Both the position numbers and the translations under genes were made by a program. The notes below the pieces were generated by a model. That model saw only the letters and a list, made by a program, of their open reading frames with translations, was not told the DNA's origin and ran no database searches. 64,000 nt of DNA, taken from the NCBI RefSeq assembly GCF_030758345.1, contig NZ_JAVAMO010000001.1, positions 186,001 through 250,000 of the forward strand. Direction: 5' to 3'. This DNA is from Ruegeria discodermiae (GTDB taxonomy: Bacteria; Pseudomonadota; Alphaproteobacteria; Rhodobacterales; Rhodobacteraceae). This document shows, piece by piece, positions 23,189-33,289 of the stretch. How positions within the stretch are numbered: the stretch's first letter is position 1; each line of letters begins with the position of its first letter.

Positions 23189-26053
23189 GTGAACGGGTCA
23201 TCCCGGATTGTGGCCGTTCTTGGCCCGACCAACACAGGCAAAACGCATTACGCGATTGAGCGGATGCTGGGGCATCGCACCGGTGTCATCGGGCTGCCGC
23301 TGCGCCTTTTGGCGCGCGAGGTCTATGACCGGATCGTCGCTGCGCGTGGCCCGTCCGTTGTGGCGCTGGTCACCGGCGAAGAGCGTATCGTGCCGCCGCG
23401 CGCGCAATATTGGGTCTGTACCGTCGAGGCGATGCCCGAAGGCATGGGCGCCGATTTTGTGGCCATCGACGAGATTCAGCTCTGCGCCGATCCCGAGCGG
23501 GGGCATGTGTTCACCGACCGCCTGATGCGCGCGCGCGGCACCCATGAGACACTGTTTCTGGGTGCTGATACAATGCGCGGTCCGATCCGGGCGCTGGTGC
23601 CAGAGGCGGAATTCGTGCGGCGCGAGCGGATGTCGCAGCTGGTCTATTCGGGCTCGAAGAAAATCAGCCGGATGCCGCCGCGCAGCGCCATCGTCGGGTT
23701 CTCGGTTGACAACGTCTATGCCATCGCCGAGTTGATCCGCCGTCAGAAAGGCGGCGCGGCGGTGGTGATGGGCGCGCTCAGCCCGCGCACGCGCAACGCG
23801 CAGGTGGCGCTCTATCAGAATGGCGAGGTGGACTATCTGGTGGCCACGGACGCCATCGGCATGGGGCTGAACCTCGATATCGACCATGTGGCCTTTTCTG
23901 CGCTCAGCAAGTTCGACGGGCGGCGTATGCGACCGCTCGCCCCCAATGAACTGGCCCAGATTGCGGGCCGCGCTGGGCGTGGCATGTCGGATGGCACTTT
24001 CGGCGTCACAGGTGAAGCGCCAAAGCTGGCCGATGGCATGGCGCAGGCGATCATGGATAGCCGCTTCACCCCGCTGAAAAAGCTCAACTGGCGCAATCCC
24101 GATCTGCGTTTCGGGTCTGTTGATGTGCTGACCAACGCGCTGGAACAGTCGCCCAGTGATGACTCCCTGCTCAAGGCGCGCTCCGCCGATGACCTGCTGG
24201 CGCTCAAATCGCTGTCGCAACAGACCGAGATCATGGCCCGCGCCAGCGATGCCGCCTCTGTCCGGCTGCTCTGGGATGTGTGCCGGGTGCCCGATTTCCG
24301 CGGCATCAGCCACGCCGAACATGCCAGCCTGCTTGAGGTCATCTATGGCCATCTGCATGAACGCGGCAGCATCCCGAATGACTTCATGGCGCGCCAGATC
24401 CGGCGCATCGACCGCACCGATGGCGATATCGACGCGCTCTCCAAACGATTGGCATATATCCGCACGTGGACCTATGTCGCACAACGGAATGGCTGGGTGG
24501 CCGACGAATCCCATTGGCGTGACGAAACGCGCGCTGTAGAAGACAGGGTGTCGGACGCTCTGCATGACCGTCTGACCCAGAGATTTGTGGATCGGCGCAC
24601 GTCAGTGCTGTTGCGCCGGCTCAAACAGAAGGAGGCCCTTTTGGCCGAAGTGAACGACAAAGGTGAAGTGACCGTCGAAGGCGAATTCGTCGGCCGTTTG
24701 GAAGGGTTCCGGTTCAGCCCGGACAAAAGCGCGCAAGGCGCTGAGGCGAAGGCGTTGAAAACCGCATCGCTGCAGGCGCTCGCGCCGCAATTCCATCTGC
24801 GGGCTGACCGGTTCTACAACGCACCCGATACCGAGATCGATTTCACCGATCAAGGCGGGTTGATGTGGGGCGAATACGCGGTCGGCAAGCTGGTAGCAGG
24901 CGATGAGCCGATGAAGCCGCAGGTCGAGGTGTTTGTCGATGAGGCCGCCGGCCCGGATGTGGAACAGAAAGTGCAGCGCCGGTTGCAGCATTTCATCGAT
25001 CGCAAGGTTGCGGCCCTGTTCGAGCCGCTGTTGAACCTGTCCCGCGACGAGGAACTGACCGGGCTGGCGCGGGGCTTTGCCTTCCGCATGGTCGAAGGCT
25101 TAGGCATCCTGCCGCGTGCGCAGGTGGCGCAAGAGGTCAAGGATCTGGATCAGGAGGCCCGTGGCGCGCTGCGCAAGCACGGTATTCGCTTTGGCCAGTT
25201 TACCATCTTCATGCCGCTCTTGCTGAAACCGGCGCCGACGCGGCTGCGTCTGGTTCTGTGGTCGCTCAGCCAGGGTCTGCAAATGTTCCCCGACGCCCCG
25301 CCGCCGGGTCTGGTGACGGTGCCCGCGGATGCGTCTGCGCCCAAGGGCTATGACACCATGTGCGGCTACCGCACCGCTGGCGAACGCGCGATCCGCATCG
25401 ACATGCTGGAACGTCTGGCCGACATGCTGCGCAGCGAGGACAGCCGCGGCGGGTTCGAAGCCAAGCCCGACATGCTCTCGATCACCGGGATGACGCTGGA
25501 ACAGTTTGCCGATCTGATGCAGGGGCTGGGCTACAACGCCGAGCGCGGCGAGCGCGAGAAGGTGAAAGCGCAGCCTGCCACAGATGCGAAGCATACCGAG
25601 GCCGACGCCCCGGCAGAGGCGCCCGCCGAGGCCACAGCCAAAGACAGCCCGGCAGAACCGCCTGCTGCGGACGCCAAAGACCCTGCCGAGTCCGTTGCAA
25701 CCGAGGCCAAAGCCGAAGAGGTCGCGACCGAAGAGACTCCGGTTGAGGCCACCTCAGATGTCGACGCCCCTGACGCTGCTGCTCCGGCTGAGCCCGAGGT
25801 TGAGGTGTTTTTTACCTTCACCTGGGGTCGCAACCGGCAGGCAGGCCGCGGTCCGCGCCGCGATCAGAAACAGGGCCGGGGCGCACCGCGCGGCGGCATA
25901 CCGCAGGGCAAACCGCGCAAGCAGGGTGGCAAAAAAGGCGGGCCACCCAACAAAGGGGCCAAGACCTTCTCTTCGCGCCCGCCCAAATCGGAAAAGCCCA
26001 TCGACCCGGACAATCCGTTCGCGGCGCTGATGGCGCTGAAAGAGGGCAAGTAG
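23189..26053 (+). CDS. SUV3-like DEAD/H-type RNA helicase with basic C-terminal tail
   Basis: A 954-residue helicase related to mitochondrial SUV3. Walker A is GPTNTGKT and the Walker B box is DEIQ. The second helicase lobe has VATDAIGMGLNLDIDHVAFS and QIAGRAGRG (motifs V and VI). After the helicase core there are about 500 further residues. They end in an Ala/Glu/Pro-rich linker (about 790-870), a basic Gly/Arg/Lys tail (GRGPRRDQKQGRGAPRGG) and a final DPDNPFAALMALK motif. The tail probably binds RNA or a degradosome-like partner. The GTG start at 23189 has GGGGGCGAAG upstream. Order helicase-S4-ferredoxin-carD is conserved in related bacteria. Confidence 0.92.
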   Translation: MNGSSRIVAVLGPTNTGKTHYAIERMLGHRTGVIGLPLRLLAREVYDRIVAARGPSVVALVTGEERIVPPRAQYWVCTVEAMPEGMGADFVAIDEIQLCADPERGHVFTDRLMRARGTHETLFLGADTMRGPIRALVPEAEFVRRERMSQLVYSGSKKISRMPPRSAIVGFSVDNVYAIAELIRRQKGGAAVVMGALSPRTRNAQVALYQNGEVDYLVATDAIGMGLNLDIDHVAFSALSKFDGRRMRPLAPNELAQIAGRAGRGMSDGTFGVTGEAPKLADGMAQAIMDSRFTPLKKLNWRNPDLRFGSVDVLTNALEQSPSDDSLLKARSADDLLALKSLSQQTEIMARASDAASVRLLWDVCRVPDFRGISHAEHASLLEVIYGHLHERGSIPNDFMARQIRRIDRTDGDIDALSKRLAYIRTWTYVAQRNGWVADESHWRDETRAVEDRVSDALHDRLTQRFVDRRTSVLLRRLKQKEALLAEVNDKGEVTVEGEFVGRLEGFRFSPDKSAQGAEAKALKTASLQALAPQFHLRADRFYNAPDTEIDFTDQGGLMWGEYAVGKLVAGDEPMKPQVEVFVDEAAGPDVEQKVQRRLQHFIDRKVAALFEPLLNLSRDEELTGLARGFAFRMVEGLGILPRAQVAQEVKDLDQEARGALRKHGIRFGQFTIFMPLLLKPAPTRLRLVLWSLSQGLQMFPDAPPPGLVTVPADASAPKGYDTMCGYRTAGERAIRIDMLERLADMLRSEDSRGGFEAKPDMLSITGMTLEQFADLMQGLGYNAERGEREKVKAQPATDAKHTEADAPAEAPAEATAKDSPAEPPAADAKDPAESVATEAKAEEVATEETPVEATSDVDAPDAAAPAEPEVEVFFTFTWGRNRQAGRGPRRDQKQGRGAPRGGIPQGKPRKQGGKKGGPPNKGAKTFSSRPPKSEKPIDPDNPFAALMALKEGK

Positions 26054-26059
26054 AGCCCG

Positions 26060-26431
26060 ATGTCCGAGGCGCCCATCCGGCAGCGCCTGGACAAGTGGCT
26101 GTGGCATGCCCGCTTCTTCAAGACCCGCAGCCTCGCCGCCAAACAGGTGGCGGGGGGCAAGGTGCGGGTGAATGGGACGCGTACCGAAAAGCCCGCGCAA
26201 TCCGTTGGCCCCGGTGATGTCCTGACCTTTGCCCAGGCGCGCGAGGTGCGGGTGATCCGGATCGAAGCGATTGGGGAACGGCGCGGTCCAGCGCCCGAGG
26301 CGCAACAGCTGTACCAGGATCTGAGCGAACCAAAGGACAAGGTGGCGAAAAACCCCGGCTATGAGGGAAAAGGTCGTCCGACCAAGAAAGAAAGACGATC
26401 ACTTGATCTTTCTCGCAGGCAGGACCCCTGA
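26060..26431 (+). CDS. S4-domain RNA-binding protein, Hsp15-like
   Basis: A 123-residue protein with an S4 domain at the N terminus (IRQRLDKWLWHARFFKTRSLAAKQVAGGKVRVNG), the pattern of Hsp15 (HslR), which binds stalled 50S subunits carrying nascent chains. The C-terminal tail is basic (GKGRPTKKERRSLDLSRR). It starts 6 bases after the helicase stop, so the two are one operon. The assignment to Hsp15 is by domain similarity. Confidence 0.9.
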   Translation: MSEAPIRQRLDKWLWHARFFKTRSLAAKQVAGGKVRVNGTRTEKPAQSVGPGDVLTFAQAREVRVIRIEAIGERRGPAPEAQQLYQDLSEPKDKVAKNPGYEGKGRPTKKERRSLDLSRRQDP

Positions 26432-26497
26432 TCGCGGCTTGAACTGTTGCCGGGTCTGAATTAGCTAACCGGTCAAAGAGCCAGTAGGAAACGGACC

Positions 26498-26836
26498 ATG
26501 ACCTATATCGTCACCGACAATTGCATTGCCTGCAAATACACCGACTGCGTCGAGGTATGCCCGGTGGACTGTTTCTACGAGGGCGAGAATATGCTGGTCA
26601 TTCATCCCGATGAATGCATCGATTGCGGTGTCTGCGAACCCGAATGCCCCGCCGACGCGATCCGCCCGGATACCGAGCCGGATATGGAAAAATGGGTCGA
26701 GTTCAACCGCAAATATTCCGAAGCCTGGCCGGTGATCGTGACCAAGAAGGATCAACTGCCCGAGGCAGAGGAACGCGACGGCGAAGAGGGCAAACTGGAC
26801 AAGTATTTCTCGGAAGCGCCCGGCGAGGGCGGGTGA
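26498..26836 (+). CDS. fdxA: Seven-iron ferredoxin FdxA
   Basis: A 112-residue ferredoxin for one-electron transfer. It carries the 3Fe-4S/4Fe-4S Cys pattern of the Azotobacter FdI type: [18 protein letters not shown] and [12 protein letters not shown]. The Glu/Asp-rich C-terminal extension ([18 protein letters not shown]) is typical of alphaproteobacterial FdxA. GGAAAC lies before the ATG. It is 66 bases downstream of the S4 gene and upstream of carD. Confidence 0.94.
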   Translation: MTYIVTDNCIACKYTDCVEVCPVDCFYEGENMLVIHPDECIDCGVCEPECPADAIRPDTEPDMEKWVEFNRKYSEAWPVIVTKKDQLPEAEERDGEEGKLDKYFSEAPGEGG

Positions 26837-27143
26837 TCAAAACGGGTAAGTGATTCGGTCCTATTTGTACCGAACATCTAGGCTTTGAGTTGAACAGAGT
26901 CCGATAACGCATTGAAATATATGGTGTGTTATCTTTCTTAATCTGCTGCCGCTTCCGATTCCCCCGAAATTATGGTAAGTTAACAGCTCAACAGAAGTTA
27001 TGACCGGGATATCCTCCGTTGGACCTCACACCTCGGAGCTAGAAAAAAGCGTCACAATCTCCACCAACCGGGAACCTAATAGGGGTCCCCCGTGTGGTGT
27101 TTTGACGTCGAAACATCCCGACGCAAGCAAAGGAAAGATCTGT
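26837..27143. other. 307-base fdxA-carD intergenic region
   Basis: There is no gene here, and it is more AT-rich than its surroundings. It contains TTCGGT / ACCGAA arms (26854-26874), probably a weak fdxA 3' hairpin, and a GGGGTCCCC element near 27080. A near-palindrome GTTTTGACGTCGAAAC lies just before the carD ribosome-binding site. The long leader suggests that carD has its own regulated promoter; I could not place -35 and -10 boxes with confidence. Confidence 0.4.
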
Positions 27144-27659
27144 ATGTCGAAGTCGAAGAAGCTCGAGTTCCGCCCCAATGACTATGTTGTCTACCCGGCG
27201 CATGGTGTGGGCCAGATCATTTCGATCGAAGAACAGGAAGTGGCGGGATACGCGCTCGAGCTGTTTGTGATCTCGTTCGAAAAAGACAAGATGACTCTGC
27301 GGGTGCCCACCAACAAGGCCACCGAATCCGGCCTGCGCTCGCTCAGCTCGCCGGATGTGATCAGCCAGGCGATGCGCACGCTCAAGGGCAAGGCCAAGGT
27401 CAAGCGCGCCATGTGGTCGCGTCGGGCGCAGGAATATGAGCAGAAGATCAATTCGGGCGATCTGATCGCAATTGCCGAAGTGGTCCGCGACCTGCACCGC
27501 ACCGACGACCAGCGCGAGCAGAGCTATTCCGAGCGTCAGCTCTATGAGGCCGCGCTGGAACGTCTGATCCGTGAAGTGGCTGCCGTATCCGGTGGCGACG
27601 AGATCGTGGCCGCCAAACAGGTGGATGAGGTTCTGACCTCGCGCGCCGCGGCCGCCTGA
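27144..27659 (+). CDS. carD: CarD-family transcriptional regulator
   Basis: A 171-residue CarD protein that binds RNA polymerase beta and stabilises open promoter complexes. The N-terminal Tudor-like RNAP-interaction domain is FRPNDYVVYPAHGVGQIISIEEQEVAG. The C-terminal helical DNA-binding part is KAKVKRAMWSRRAQEYEQKINSGD through SERQLYEAALERLIREVA. The ATG at 27144 has AAAGGAAAG upstream; the open frame continues 48 codons further back without homology. A strong terminator follows. Confidence 0.93.
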   Translation: MSKSKKLEFRPNDYVVYPAHGVGQIISIEEQEVAGYALELFVISFEKDKMTLRVPTNKATESGLRSLSSPDVISQAMRTLKGKAKVKRAMWSRRAQEYEQKINSGDLIAIAEVVRDLHRTDDQREQSYSERQLYEAALERLIREVAAVSGGDEIVAAKQVDEVLTSRAAAA

Positions 27660-27683
27660 TCCTGAATGATCTGAAATGATCCG

Positions 27684-27710
27684 GGCCGCCCTTTGTGGGG
27701 CGGCCTTTTT
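27684..27710 (+). terminator. Intrinsic terminator of carD
   Basis: An 8-bp GC stem GGCCGCCC / GGGCGGCC with a 6-base loop is followed directly by TTTTT. It may also serve the convergent cobS. Confidence 0.88.
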
Positions 27711-27739
27711 CGCGCTCCGCAGGGGAGTGGCGGCGCAGT

Positions 27740-28504
27740 CTAGGCCGCAGCGCAGAGCGTCAACAAGAACGCGATTTCACCAATCTGCTGGGTTGCGCCC
27801 AGAACATCACCGGTCTGCCCGCCGATCTTGGCCAAGGCAAGCCGGGCCAGGCCCAATGCCGCAAGGCCAGAGATTAGCGCCGGGACCACGGCAGCGCTTC
27901 CCGCAACCAGCAGCCCCAGCGACAATGCCAGAATCAGCCCCGCAATGGCGGCCTTGCCGGAGGGTGAGCCGACCCTATGGCTCAAACCCGCGCCGCGCGC
28001 ATTGGGCATGGTGGCCATCAGCATTGGCATCAGCGCCCGCGACCAGATCGCCGCCGCCAGCAGCAGCCAGAGCGCGCCTGCGCCGATCAGGGTAACAATC
28101 GCCCCCCAGCGCAGGAGCAGCGACAGGATCAGCGCCAGCACGCCATAAGTGCCGATATGGCTATCCTTCATGATCTCCAGCCGGCGTTCGGGGGTGAATC
28201 CGCCCCAGAACCCGTCCACGGTGTCGGCCAGACCGTCTTCGTGCATGGCTCCGGTGACGCCCACCAGCACGATCAGCACCAGCGCGGCGCTCAGCATCGC
28301 GGGCAGGTTGACGGCCAATGCGATGGCGCCTGTCAGGCAGGCCAGCACGCCCACAACCAGACCAGCAAGAGGAAAGGCCCAGACCGCCTGTGCCTGCCGC
28401 TCAAAGACGCGTTCGGGCAGGCGGGGCAGGGGCAGGCGCGTCAGCAGCACAAGGGTCAGGGCAATATCCCAGCCCGAAACCGGGCGCATGTCGCTTTTTG
28501 TCAT
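27740..28504 (-). CDS. cobS: Adenosylcobinamide-GDP ribazoletransferase (cobalamin synthase)
   Basis: This membrane enzyme joins adenosylcobinamide-GDP with alpha-ribazole to form the cobalamin nucleotide loop. It has 254 residues and several transmembrane helices. Landmarks are [55 protein letters not shown], where the acidic residues bind metal. It is divergent from cobT, which makes the alpha-ribazole phosphate it needs; the 80-base gap must hold both promoters. Confidence 0.95.
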   Translation of the reverse strand: MTKSDMRPVSGWDIALTLVLLTRLPLPRLPERVFERQAQAVWAFPLAGLVVGVLACLTGAIALAVNLPAMLSAALVLIVLVGVTGAMHEDGLADTVDGFWGGFTPERRLEIMKDSHIGTYGVLALILSLLLRWGAIVTLIGAGALWLLLAAAIWSRALMPMLMATMPNARGAGLSHRVGSPSGKAAIAGLILALSLGLLVAGSAAVVPALISGLAALGLARLALAKIGGQTGDVLGATQQIGEIAFLLTLCAAA

Positions 28505-28583
28505 TCACGGGCCTTTGTTGGTCTTGTCGCATCACGCGCATTGGTTAAACACGCAGGAACGACCTGATGCAACGAGGCTCTTG

Positions 28584-29597
28584 ATGCTCCCTGACCTGAC
28601 CGACCTGTCCGATTTTCGTACCGTCCTGGCGCAGGCGCCGGGTCCTGATGCGGAGGCGCTGAGCGCGGCACAAGAGCGCAATGGGCAATTGACCAAACCA
28701 CCGGGCGCGCTGGGGCGGCTGGAAGAGCTGGCGATCTGGTATGCGGGCTGGCGGGGCGATGCGCGACCCGTGATCGGCGCGCCACAACTGGTTGTGTTTG
28801 CAGGCAATCACGGGGTCACCGCGCAGGGCGTGTCAGCCTTTCCAGCCGAAGTGACCGCGCAGATGGTGCTGAACTTCCAGCATGGCGGCGCGGCGATTAA
28901 CCAACTCGCCCGGGCCGCAGGTGCCCGCATGGATGTCCGCGCCCTGGAGCTGGACCGGCCCACAGAGGATTTCACCAAGGACCCCGCGATGAGCGAGGCG
29001 GATCTGTTGGAGGCGCTGCGGGTCGGTTGGATGGCGGTGGACCCATCCGCTGATCTGCTGGTGGTCGGAGAGATGGGGATCGGCAACACCACCCCCGCCG
29101 CCGCCCTGGCCTGCGCGCTTTATGGCGGCGATGCCGCCGACTGGACCGGGCGCGGAACCGGCGTGGACGATGCGGGGCTGACCAACAAGGCGCGTGTGGT
29201 TGGCGAAGGCGTCGCGCTGCACGGCAAGACCGATGACGGTCTGGAACTTTTGCGCTGCCTCGGCGGTCGCGAAATCGCGGCGATGGCCGGTGCCATTGCG
29301 GCGGCGCGGGTGCTGCGCATCCCGGTCATTCTGGACGGCTTCATTTGTACCGCTGCCGCGGCCTGTCTTGTGCGGGTGTCCGAGACAGCTTTGGATCACG
29401 CCGTAGCGGGCCACCAGAGCGCCGAAAGCGCCCATGCGCGTCTGCTGGGGAAGCTGGGCAAAGAACCGCTGCTGTCGCTGGGCCTGCGCCTGGGCGAAGG
29501 ATCGGGCGGGGCGCTGGCGATCAACATCCTGAAATCGGCTGTGGCCTGCCATTCCGGCATGGCCACCTTTGCCGAGGCGGGCGTGGCGGACGGCTGA
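28584..29597 (+). CDS. cobT: Nicotinate-nucleotide--dimethylbenzimidazole phosphoribosyltransferase
   Basis: CobT transfers ribose 5-phosphate from nicotinate mononucleotide to dimethylbenzimidazole. The protein is 337 residues, the usual length. Diagnostic segments are [58 protein letters not shown] and [10 protein letters not shown]. The catalytic Glu is expected near the C terminus ([11 protein letters not shown]). The ATG at 28584 starts MLPDLTDL; the longer open frame overlaps the divergent cobS and has no homology. Confidence 0.95.
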   Translation: MLPDLTDLSDFRTVLAQAPGPDAEALSAAQERNGQLTKPPGALGRLEELAIWYAGWRGDARPVIGAPQLVVFAGNHGVTAQGVSAFPAEVTAQMVLNFQHGGAAINQLARAAGARMDVRALELDRPTEDFTKDPAMSEADLLEALRVGWMAVDPSADLLVVGEMGIGNTTPAAALACALYGGDAADWTGRGTGVDDAGLTNKARVVGEGVALHGKTDDGLELLRCLGGREIAAMAGAIAAARVLRIPVILDGFICTAAAACLVRVSETALDHAVAGHQSAESAHARLLGKLGKEPLLSLGLRLGEGSGGALAINILKSAVACHSGMATFAEAGVADG

Positions 29598-29607
29598 GCT
29601 GCCCGGC

Positions 29608-31488
29608 TCAGGCCGACTTCTTGGCGTGTTCTTCGGCCAGTTCCAACAGCGCGGTTTCCAGACTGCGCCGAAGCTCGGTCGAGCGCGCAATGTATTCCGG
29701 GTTCTCGCTGGCCGACACGCCGGGTTTCCACAACGGGGCCAGTTCGCGCAGCGATCCGCGGTCGTGGTGATAGAAGGTCTGCTCCGCCCCCGCAGCCTCG
29801 AACTCGGACAGGCCCACATTTTCCAGAACATAGCGCCCGGCACGCAGCGAGCTGTCAAACATCTCGCGCACGATGTCGCTGGCCCCGGCTTGATAGAGCT
29901 CATAAACATGGTTGCGGTCATAAGCCCGCGCAACAATATGCAGATCGGGCCGTTGGCGGCGGGCATAAGCGACCAGCTTGGTGACCTCGCCGGGGTCGTC
30001 CATCGCCGCCACCAGCACCTTGGCCTTGGCCAGCCCGGCAGCTTTCAGCAATTCCGGTCGGGTCGGATCTCCCAGAAACCCCTTATAGCCGAACCGTCGC
30101 ATCAATTGGATGGTCTCCATATCGGTATCCAGCACGACCGTCTTGAAGCCGCTGGCCTGCACCAGCCGGTTCACGATCTGCCCGAACCGCCCGATCCCGG
30201 CAATGATGATGGGGCCTTCCTCGTCGATCTCGTCGGGCTCGTGTTTGGGGGTGCTGTCGCGCATGTTCTTCGACAGCAGGTCATAGATGATGAACAGCAA
30301 CGGCGTGATCAGCATGGTCAGCGCGATGATCATCAGCAGCTTCTGCTGCAGCCCCGGCGGGATCACATTGTGCTGCGCCGAAAAGGCCAGCAGCACAAAG
30401 CCAAATTCGCCCGCCTGCGCCAACCCAAGCGTAAACAGCCACCTGTCGCGCCCGCGCAATTTAAAGGCTCGGCCCACCACATATAGGATGATGCCCTTGG
30501 CCAGAATGACCAGCAGGGCAAGCCCGATCAGGTCCAGCGGGTCGCGGAAGAACAGGCTGAAATTGATGCCCGCCCCAACGGTGATGAAGAAAAGCCCCAG
30601 AAACAGCCCCTTGAAGGGCTCCAGATCGCTTTCCATCTCATGGCGGAACTCGGAGTTGGCCAGAACAACGCCGGCCAGGAACGAGCCCAGAGCGGGTGAG
30701 AGCCCGACCAGCGACATCAGGAACGAAATGCCGACAACGATCACCAACGCCAGCGCCGTATACATCTCGCGCAGGTGAGTGGCGTGGATATAGCGAAAAA
30801 CCGGGCGGGTCAGGTAAATTCCGGCCAGCACCACCGAGGCCACCGCTCCGATCGTCACCAGCGTCACCGCCCAGCCGGGCAATCCGGCCACCAGCGATAG
30901 CCCGGCGCCATGATGATCGCCGTGATCCGGGTCGCCGATGATGATTGAACCATCGCTGCTCAGATGCGGCATCGCCTCCATCGCCAGGAGCGGCAGGAAG
31001 GCCAGGATCGGGATCACCGCGATATCCTGGGTCAACAGCACCGAAAATGTGGCTCGCCCGCCATTGGTCTGCATCAGCCCCTTCTCGGACAGGGTCTGCA
31101 ACACGATGGCGGTTGAAGACAGCGAAAGGGTCAGTCCGATCGCCAACGCAATGGTCCAGGGCTGGCCAGCAAACATCGCCACCGCCATGACCGCCACGGT
31201 CGAGATACCAATTTGCAATCCGCCCAGCCCGATCAGCCTGTCGCGCATGTCCCAGAGCGCCTTTGGCTCAAGCTCAAGCCCGATCAGGAACAGCATCATC
31301 ACCACGCCAAATTCGGCGACGTGCTGCAGTTCTTCGGTTTCCGCACCGACCAAGCCCAGCACCGGACCAATTACGATGCCGGCCGCCAGATAGCCCAGAA
31401 CCGATCCCAGCCCCAGCCGCGCTGAAAGCGGCACGGCGATCACGGCCGCCGCCAGATAGATCGTGGCCTGGTAAAGGAAGTTTTCCAT
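29608..31488 (-). CDS. CPA2-family cation:proton antiporter with TrkA-N domain (KefB/YbaL type)
   Basis: A 626-residue inner-membrane transporter. The N-terminal two thirds (about 1-385) form a dozen transmembrane helices with the CPA2 features LGSVLGYLAAGIVIGP, EFGVVMMLFLIGLELEPK and LSSTAIVLQTL. A His-rich loop (DPDHGDHHGAG) precedes the later helices. The cytoplasmic RCK/TrkA-N domain (about 415-530) has the nucleotide-binding GIGRFGQIVNRLVQASGFKTVVLD. Substrates are potassium or sodium against protons; which one is not visible. It is a single gene between convergent cobT and an Lrp-type regulator. Confidence 0.9.
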   Translation of the reverse strand: MENFLYQATIYLAAAVIAVPLSARLGLGSVLGYLAAGIVIGPVLGLVGAETEELQHVAEFGVVMMLFLIGLELEPKALWDMRDRLIGLGGLQIGISTVAVMAVAMFAGQPWTIALAIGLTLSLSSTAIVLQTLSEKGLMQTNGGRATFSVLLTQDIAVIPILAFLPLLAMEAMPHLSSDGSIIIGDPDHGDHHGAGLSLVAGLPGWAVTLVTIGAVASVVLAGIYLTRPVFRYIHATHLREMYTALALVIVVGISFLMSLVGLSPALGSFLAGVVLANSEFRHEMESDLEPFKGLFLGLFFITVGAGINFSLFFRDPLDLIGLALLVILAKGIILYVVGRAFKLRGRDRWLFTLGLAQAGEFGFVLLAFSAQHNVIPPGLQQKLLMIIALTMLITPLLFIIYDLLSKNMRDSTPKHEPDEIDEEGPIIIAGIGRFGQIVNRLVQASGFKTVVLDTDMETIQLMRRFGYKGFLGDPTRPELLKAAGLAKAKVLVAAMDDPGEVTKLVAYARRQRPDLHIVARAYDRNHVYELYQAGASDIVREMFDSSLRAGRYVLENVGLSEFEAAGAEQTFYHHDRGSLRELAPLWKPGVSASENPEYIARSTELRRSLETALLELAEEHAKKSA

Positions 31489-31504
31489 GTCGGTCCTTTC
31501 GCGG

Positions 31505-31969
31505 TCAGGTCGGCAGCGGCGCGTCGCGCTTGAGCTGATCCATGACGATCTGGCTTTGCACGCGCGCTACCGCAGGATGGGGCAGGATGACCTCATGAAG
31601 CAAGCTGTTCAGCGCAGGCAGATCCGCGCAATAGACCTGAAGGAGGTAATCCGCCTCTCCGGTCATCGTCCATGCGCTGATTATCTCCGGTCTGGTATCG
31701 ACCATGCGGGCGAAACCCGCCGATTGGTCCGGGCCATGGGTGCCCAGATGGACCTGAACGAAGCCCTGCACATGCAGACCCATCCGCTCGGGGTCAAGCC
31801 GCGCCGCGTATCCGGTGATATAGCCTTCGCTTTCCAGCCGCTGCCGCCGCCGCCCGGCCTGGCTGGGCGAGAGGTTCAGTAACTCTCCCAACTGGTGCGC
31901 GGTCAGATGGGCGTCCTTTTGCAGGGCGGAAAGCAGGCGGCTGTCAGTGTCATCCAGCATGTGCGTCAT
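31505..31969 (-). CDS. Lrp/AsnC-family transcriptional regulator
   Basis: A 154-residue feast/famine regulator. The helix-turn-helix is LDDTDSRLLSALQKDAHLTAHQLGELLNLSPSQAGRRRQRLESEG, and the effector-binding RAM domain includes IISAWTMTGEADYLLQVYC. It is divergent from hppD with 139 bases between the starts. It therefore probably controls tyrosine/phenylalanine breakdown in response to an aromatic amino acid; this is inferred from position. The start MTHMLDD ends at 31969; the upstream open frame overlaps hppD and is not coding. Confidence 0.9.
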   Translation of the reverse strand: MTHMLDDTDSRLLSALQKDAHLTAHQLGELLNLSPSQAGRRRQRLESEGYITGYAARLDPERMGLHVQGFVQVHLGTHGPDQSAGFARMVDTRPEIISAWTMTGEADYLLQVYCADLPALNSLLHEVILPHPAVARVQSQIVMDQLKRDAPLPT

Positions 31970-32108
31970 CTTTTCAATTTTTATCAGATTAGCGCGTAGA
32001 CTCCGCATGAAAAGGGGGAATCGCGTGCGAATTTGCGCAGAAACCGTGCGGAACCTGGCGTATATTTGCCTTAGCGAACGGAAATTCAGCAAAAATCGGA
32101 GACGTGCC

Positions 32109-33203
32109 ATGGGTCCTTTCCCGCATAATGCCCCGAAATCGATCATCAGCGATGAGAATCCCGCTGGCACGGACGGGTTCGAATTTGTGGAATTTGCCCA
32201 TCCCGAGCCGCAGGAATTGCGCGATCTCTTCGCCCGCATGGGCTATGCGCTGACCGGCCGTCACAAAAGCAAGGATATCGAGCTTTGGCAGCAGGGCGAT
32301 GTGACCTACATTCTGAATGCCGAACCGGGCAGCTTTGCCGCGCGCTTCGTCGAGGATCACGGGCCGTGTGCCCCGGCGATGGGCTGGCGCGTGGTGGATG
32401 CGCAGGCGGCCTATGAACATGCGGTGTCGCAAGGGGCCGAACCTTATGATGCTGATGACAAGACAATGGATGTGCCCGCGATCAAGGGCATCGGTGGGTC
32501 GCTGATCTATTTCATCGACCAGTATTACGACACCTCGCCCTATAATCAGGAATTCGAGTGGCTGACCCAGTCCAAGCCGCGCGGCGACGGGTTCTTCTAT
32601 CTCGATCATCTGACCCACAATGTCTTCAAGGGCAATATGGACAGATGGTTCCGGTTTTATGAAAGCCTGTTCAACTTCCGCGAGATCCGGTTCTTTGACA
32701 TTCAGGGCAAATTCACCGGGCTCTACAGCCGTGCGCTGACCTCGCCCTGCGGTCGCATCCGAATCCCGATCAACGAGGATCGCGGCGAGACCGGGCAGAT
32801 CGTGTCCTACCTAAAGAAGTACAAAGGCGAAGGTATCCAGCATATCGCGGTGGGGTCTGACGATATCTATGCCTCCACCGATGCGATCGCCGAAAAGGGC
32901 CTGAAATTCATGCCCGGTCCAAACGAGACCTATTATGACATGTCTTATGACCGGGTGACCGACCACGATGAACCCAAGGACAAGATGATGAAACACGGCA
33001 TCCTGATCGATGGCGAAGGGGTCGTGGATGGCGGCGAGACGCGGATCCTGTTGCAGATCTTCTCGAAAACCGTGATCGGCCCGATCTTTTTCGAGTTCAT
33101 CCAGCGCAAGGGCGATGACGGGTTCGGCGAGGGCAACTTTCAGGCGCTGTTCGAATCCATCGAACGCGAACAGATCGCATCCGGAGAAATCGCCGCAGAA
33201 TAA
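32109..33203 (+). CDS. hppD: 4-hydroxyphenylpyruvate dioxygenase
   Basis: This non-haem iron enzyme converts 4-hydroxyphenylpyruvate to homogentisate in tyrosine breakdown. The protein is 364 residues with two VOC domains. The catalytic half begins FFYLDHLTHNVFKGNMDRW (first His ligand), then GEGIQHIAVGSDDI (second His), and ends TRILLQIFSKTVIGPIFFEFIQRKG, with the Glu ligand and the C-terminal gate helix. The ATG at 32109 starts MGPFPHN. It is divergent from the Lrp-type regulator; no hmgA or maiA is adjacent. Confidence 0.95.
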   Translation: MGPFPHNAPKSIISDENPAGTDGFEFVEFAHPEPQELRDLFARMGYALTGRHKSKDIELWQQGDVTYILNAEPGSFAARFVEDHGPCAPAMGWRVVDAQAAYEHAVSQGAEPYDADDKTMDVPAIKGIGGSLIYFIDQYYDTSPYNQEFEWLTQSKPRGDGFFYLDHLTHNVFKGNMDRWFRFYESLFNFREIRFFDIQGKFTGLYSRALTSPCGRIRIPINEDRGETGQIVSYLKKYKGEGIQHIAVGSDDIYASTDAIAEKGLKFMPGPNETYYDMSYDRVTDHDEPKDKMMKHGILIDGEGVVDGGETRILLQIFSKTVIGPIFFEFIQRKGDDGFGEGNFQALFESIEREQIASGEIAAE

Positions 33204-33218
33204 TGGGAGAGAGGGCAG

Positions 33219-33240
33219 GCGGGCCGCTAAAGCGGCCCGC
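33219..33240 (+). terminator. Hairpin after hppD
   Basis: A perfect 10-bp stem GCGGGCCGCT / AGCGGCCCGC with a 2-base loop begins 15 bases after the stop codon. There is no T-run. Confidence 0.6.
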
Positions 33241-33289
33241 CGTCGCTTTCCGATGCATGGTTTAGGGCTGCATTGAGCTCAAACCTGCG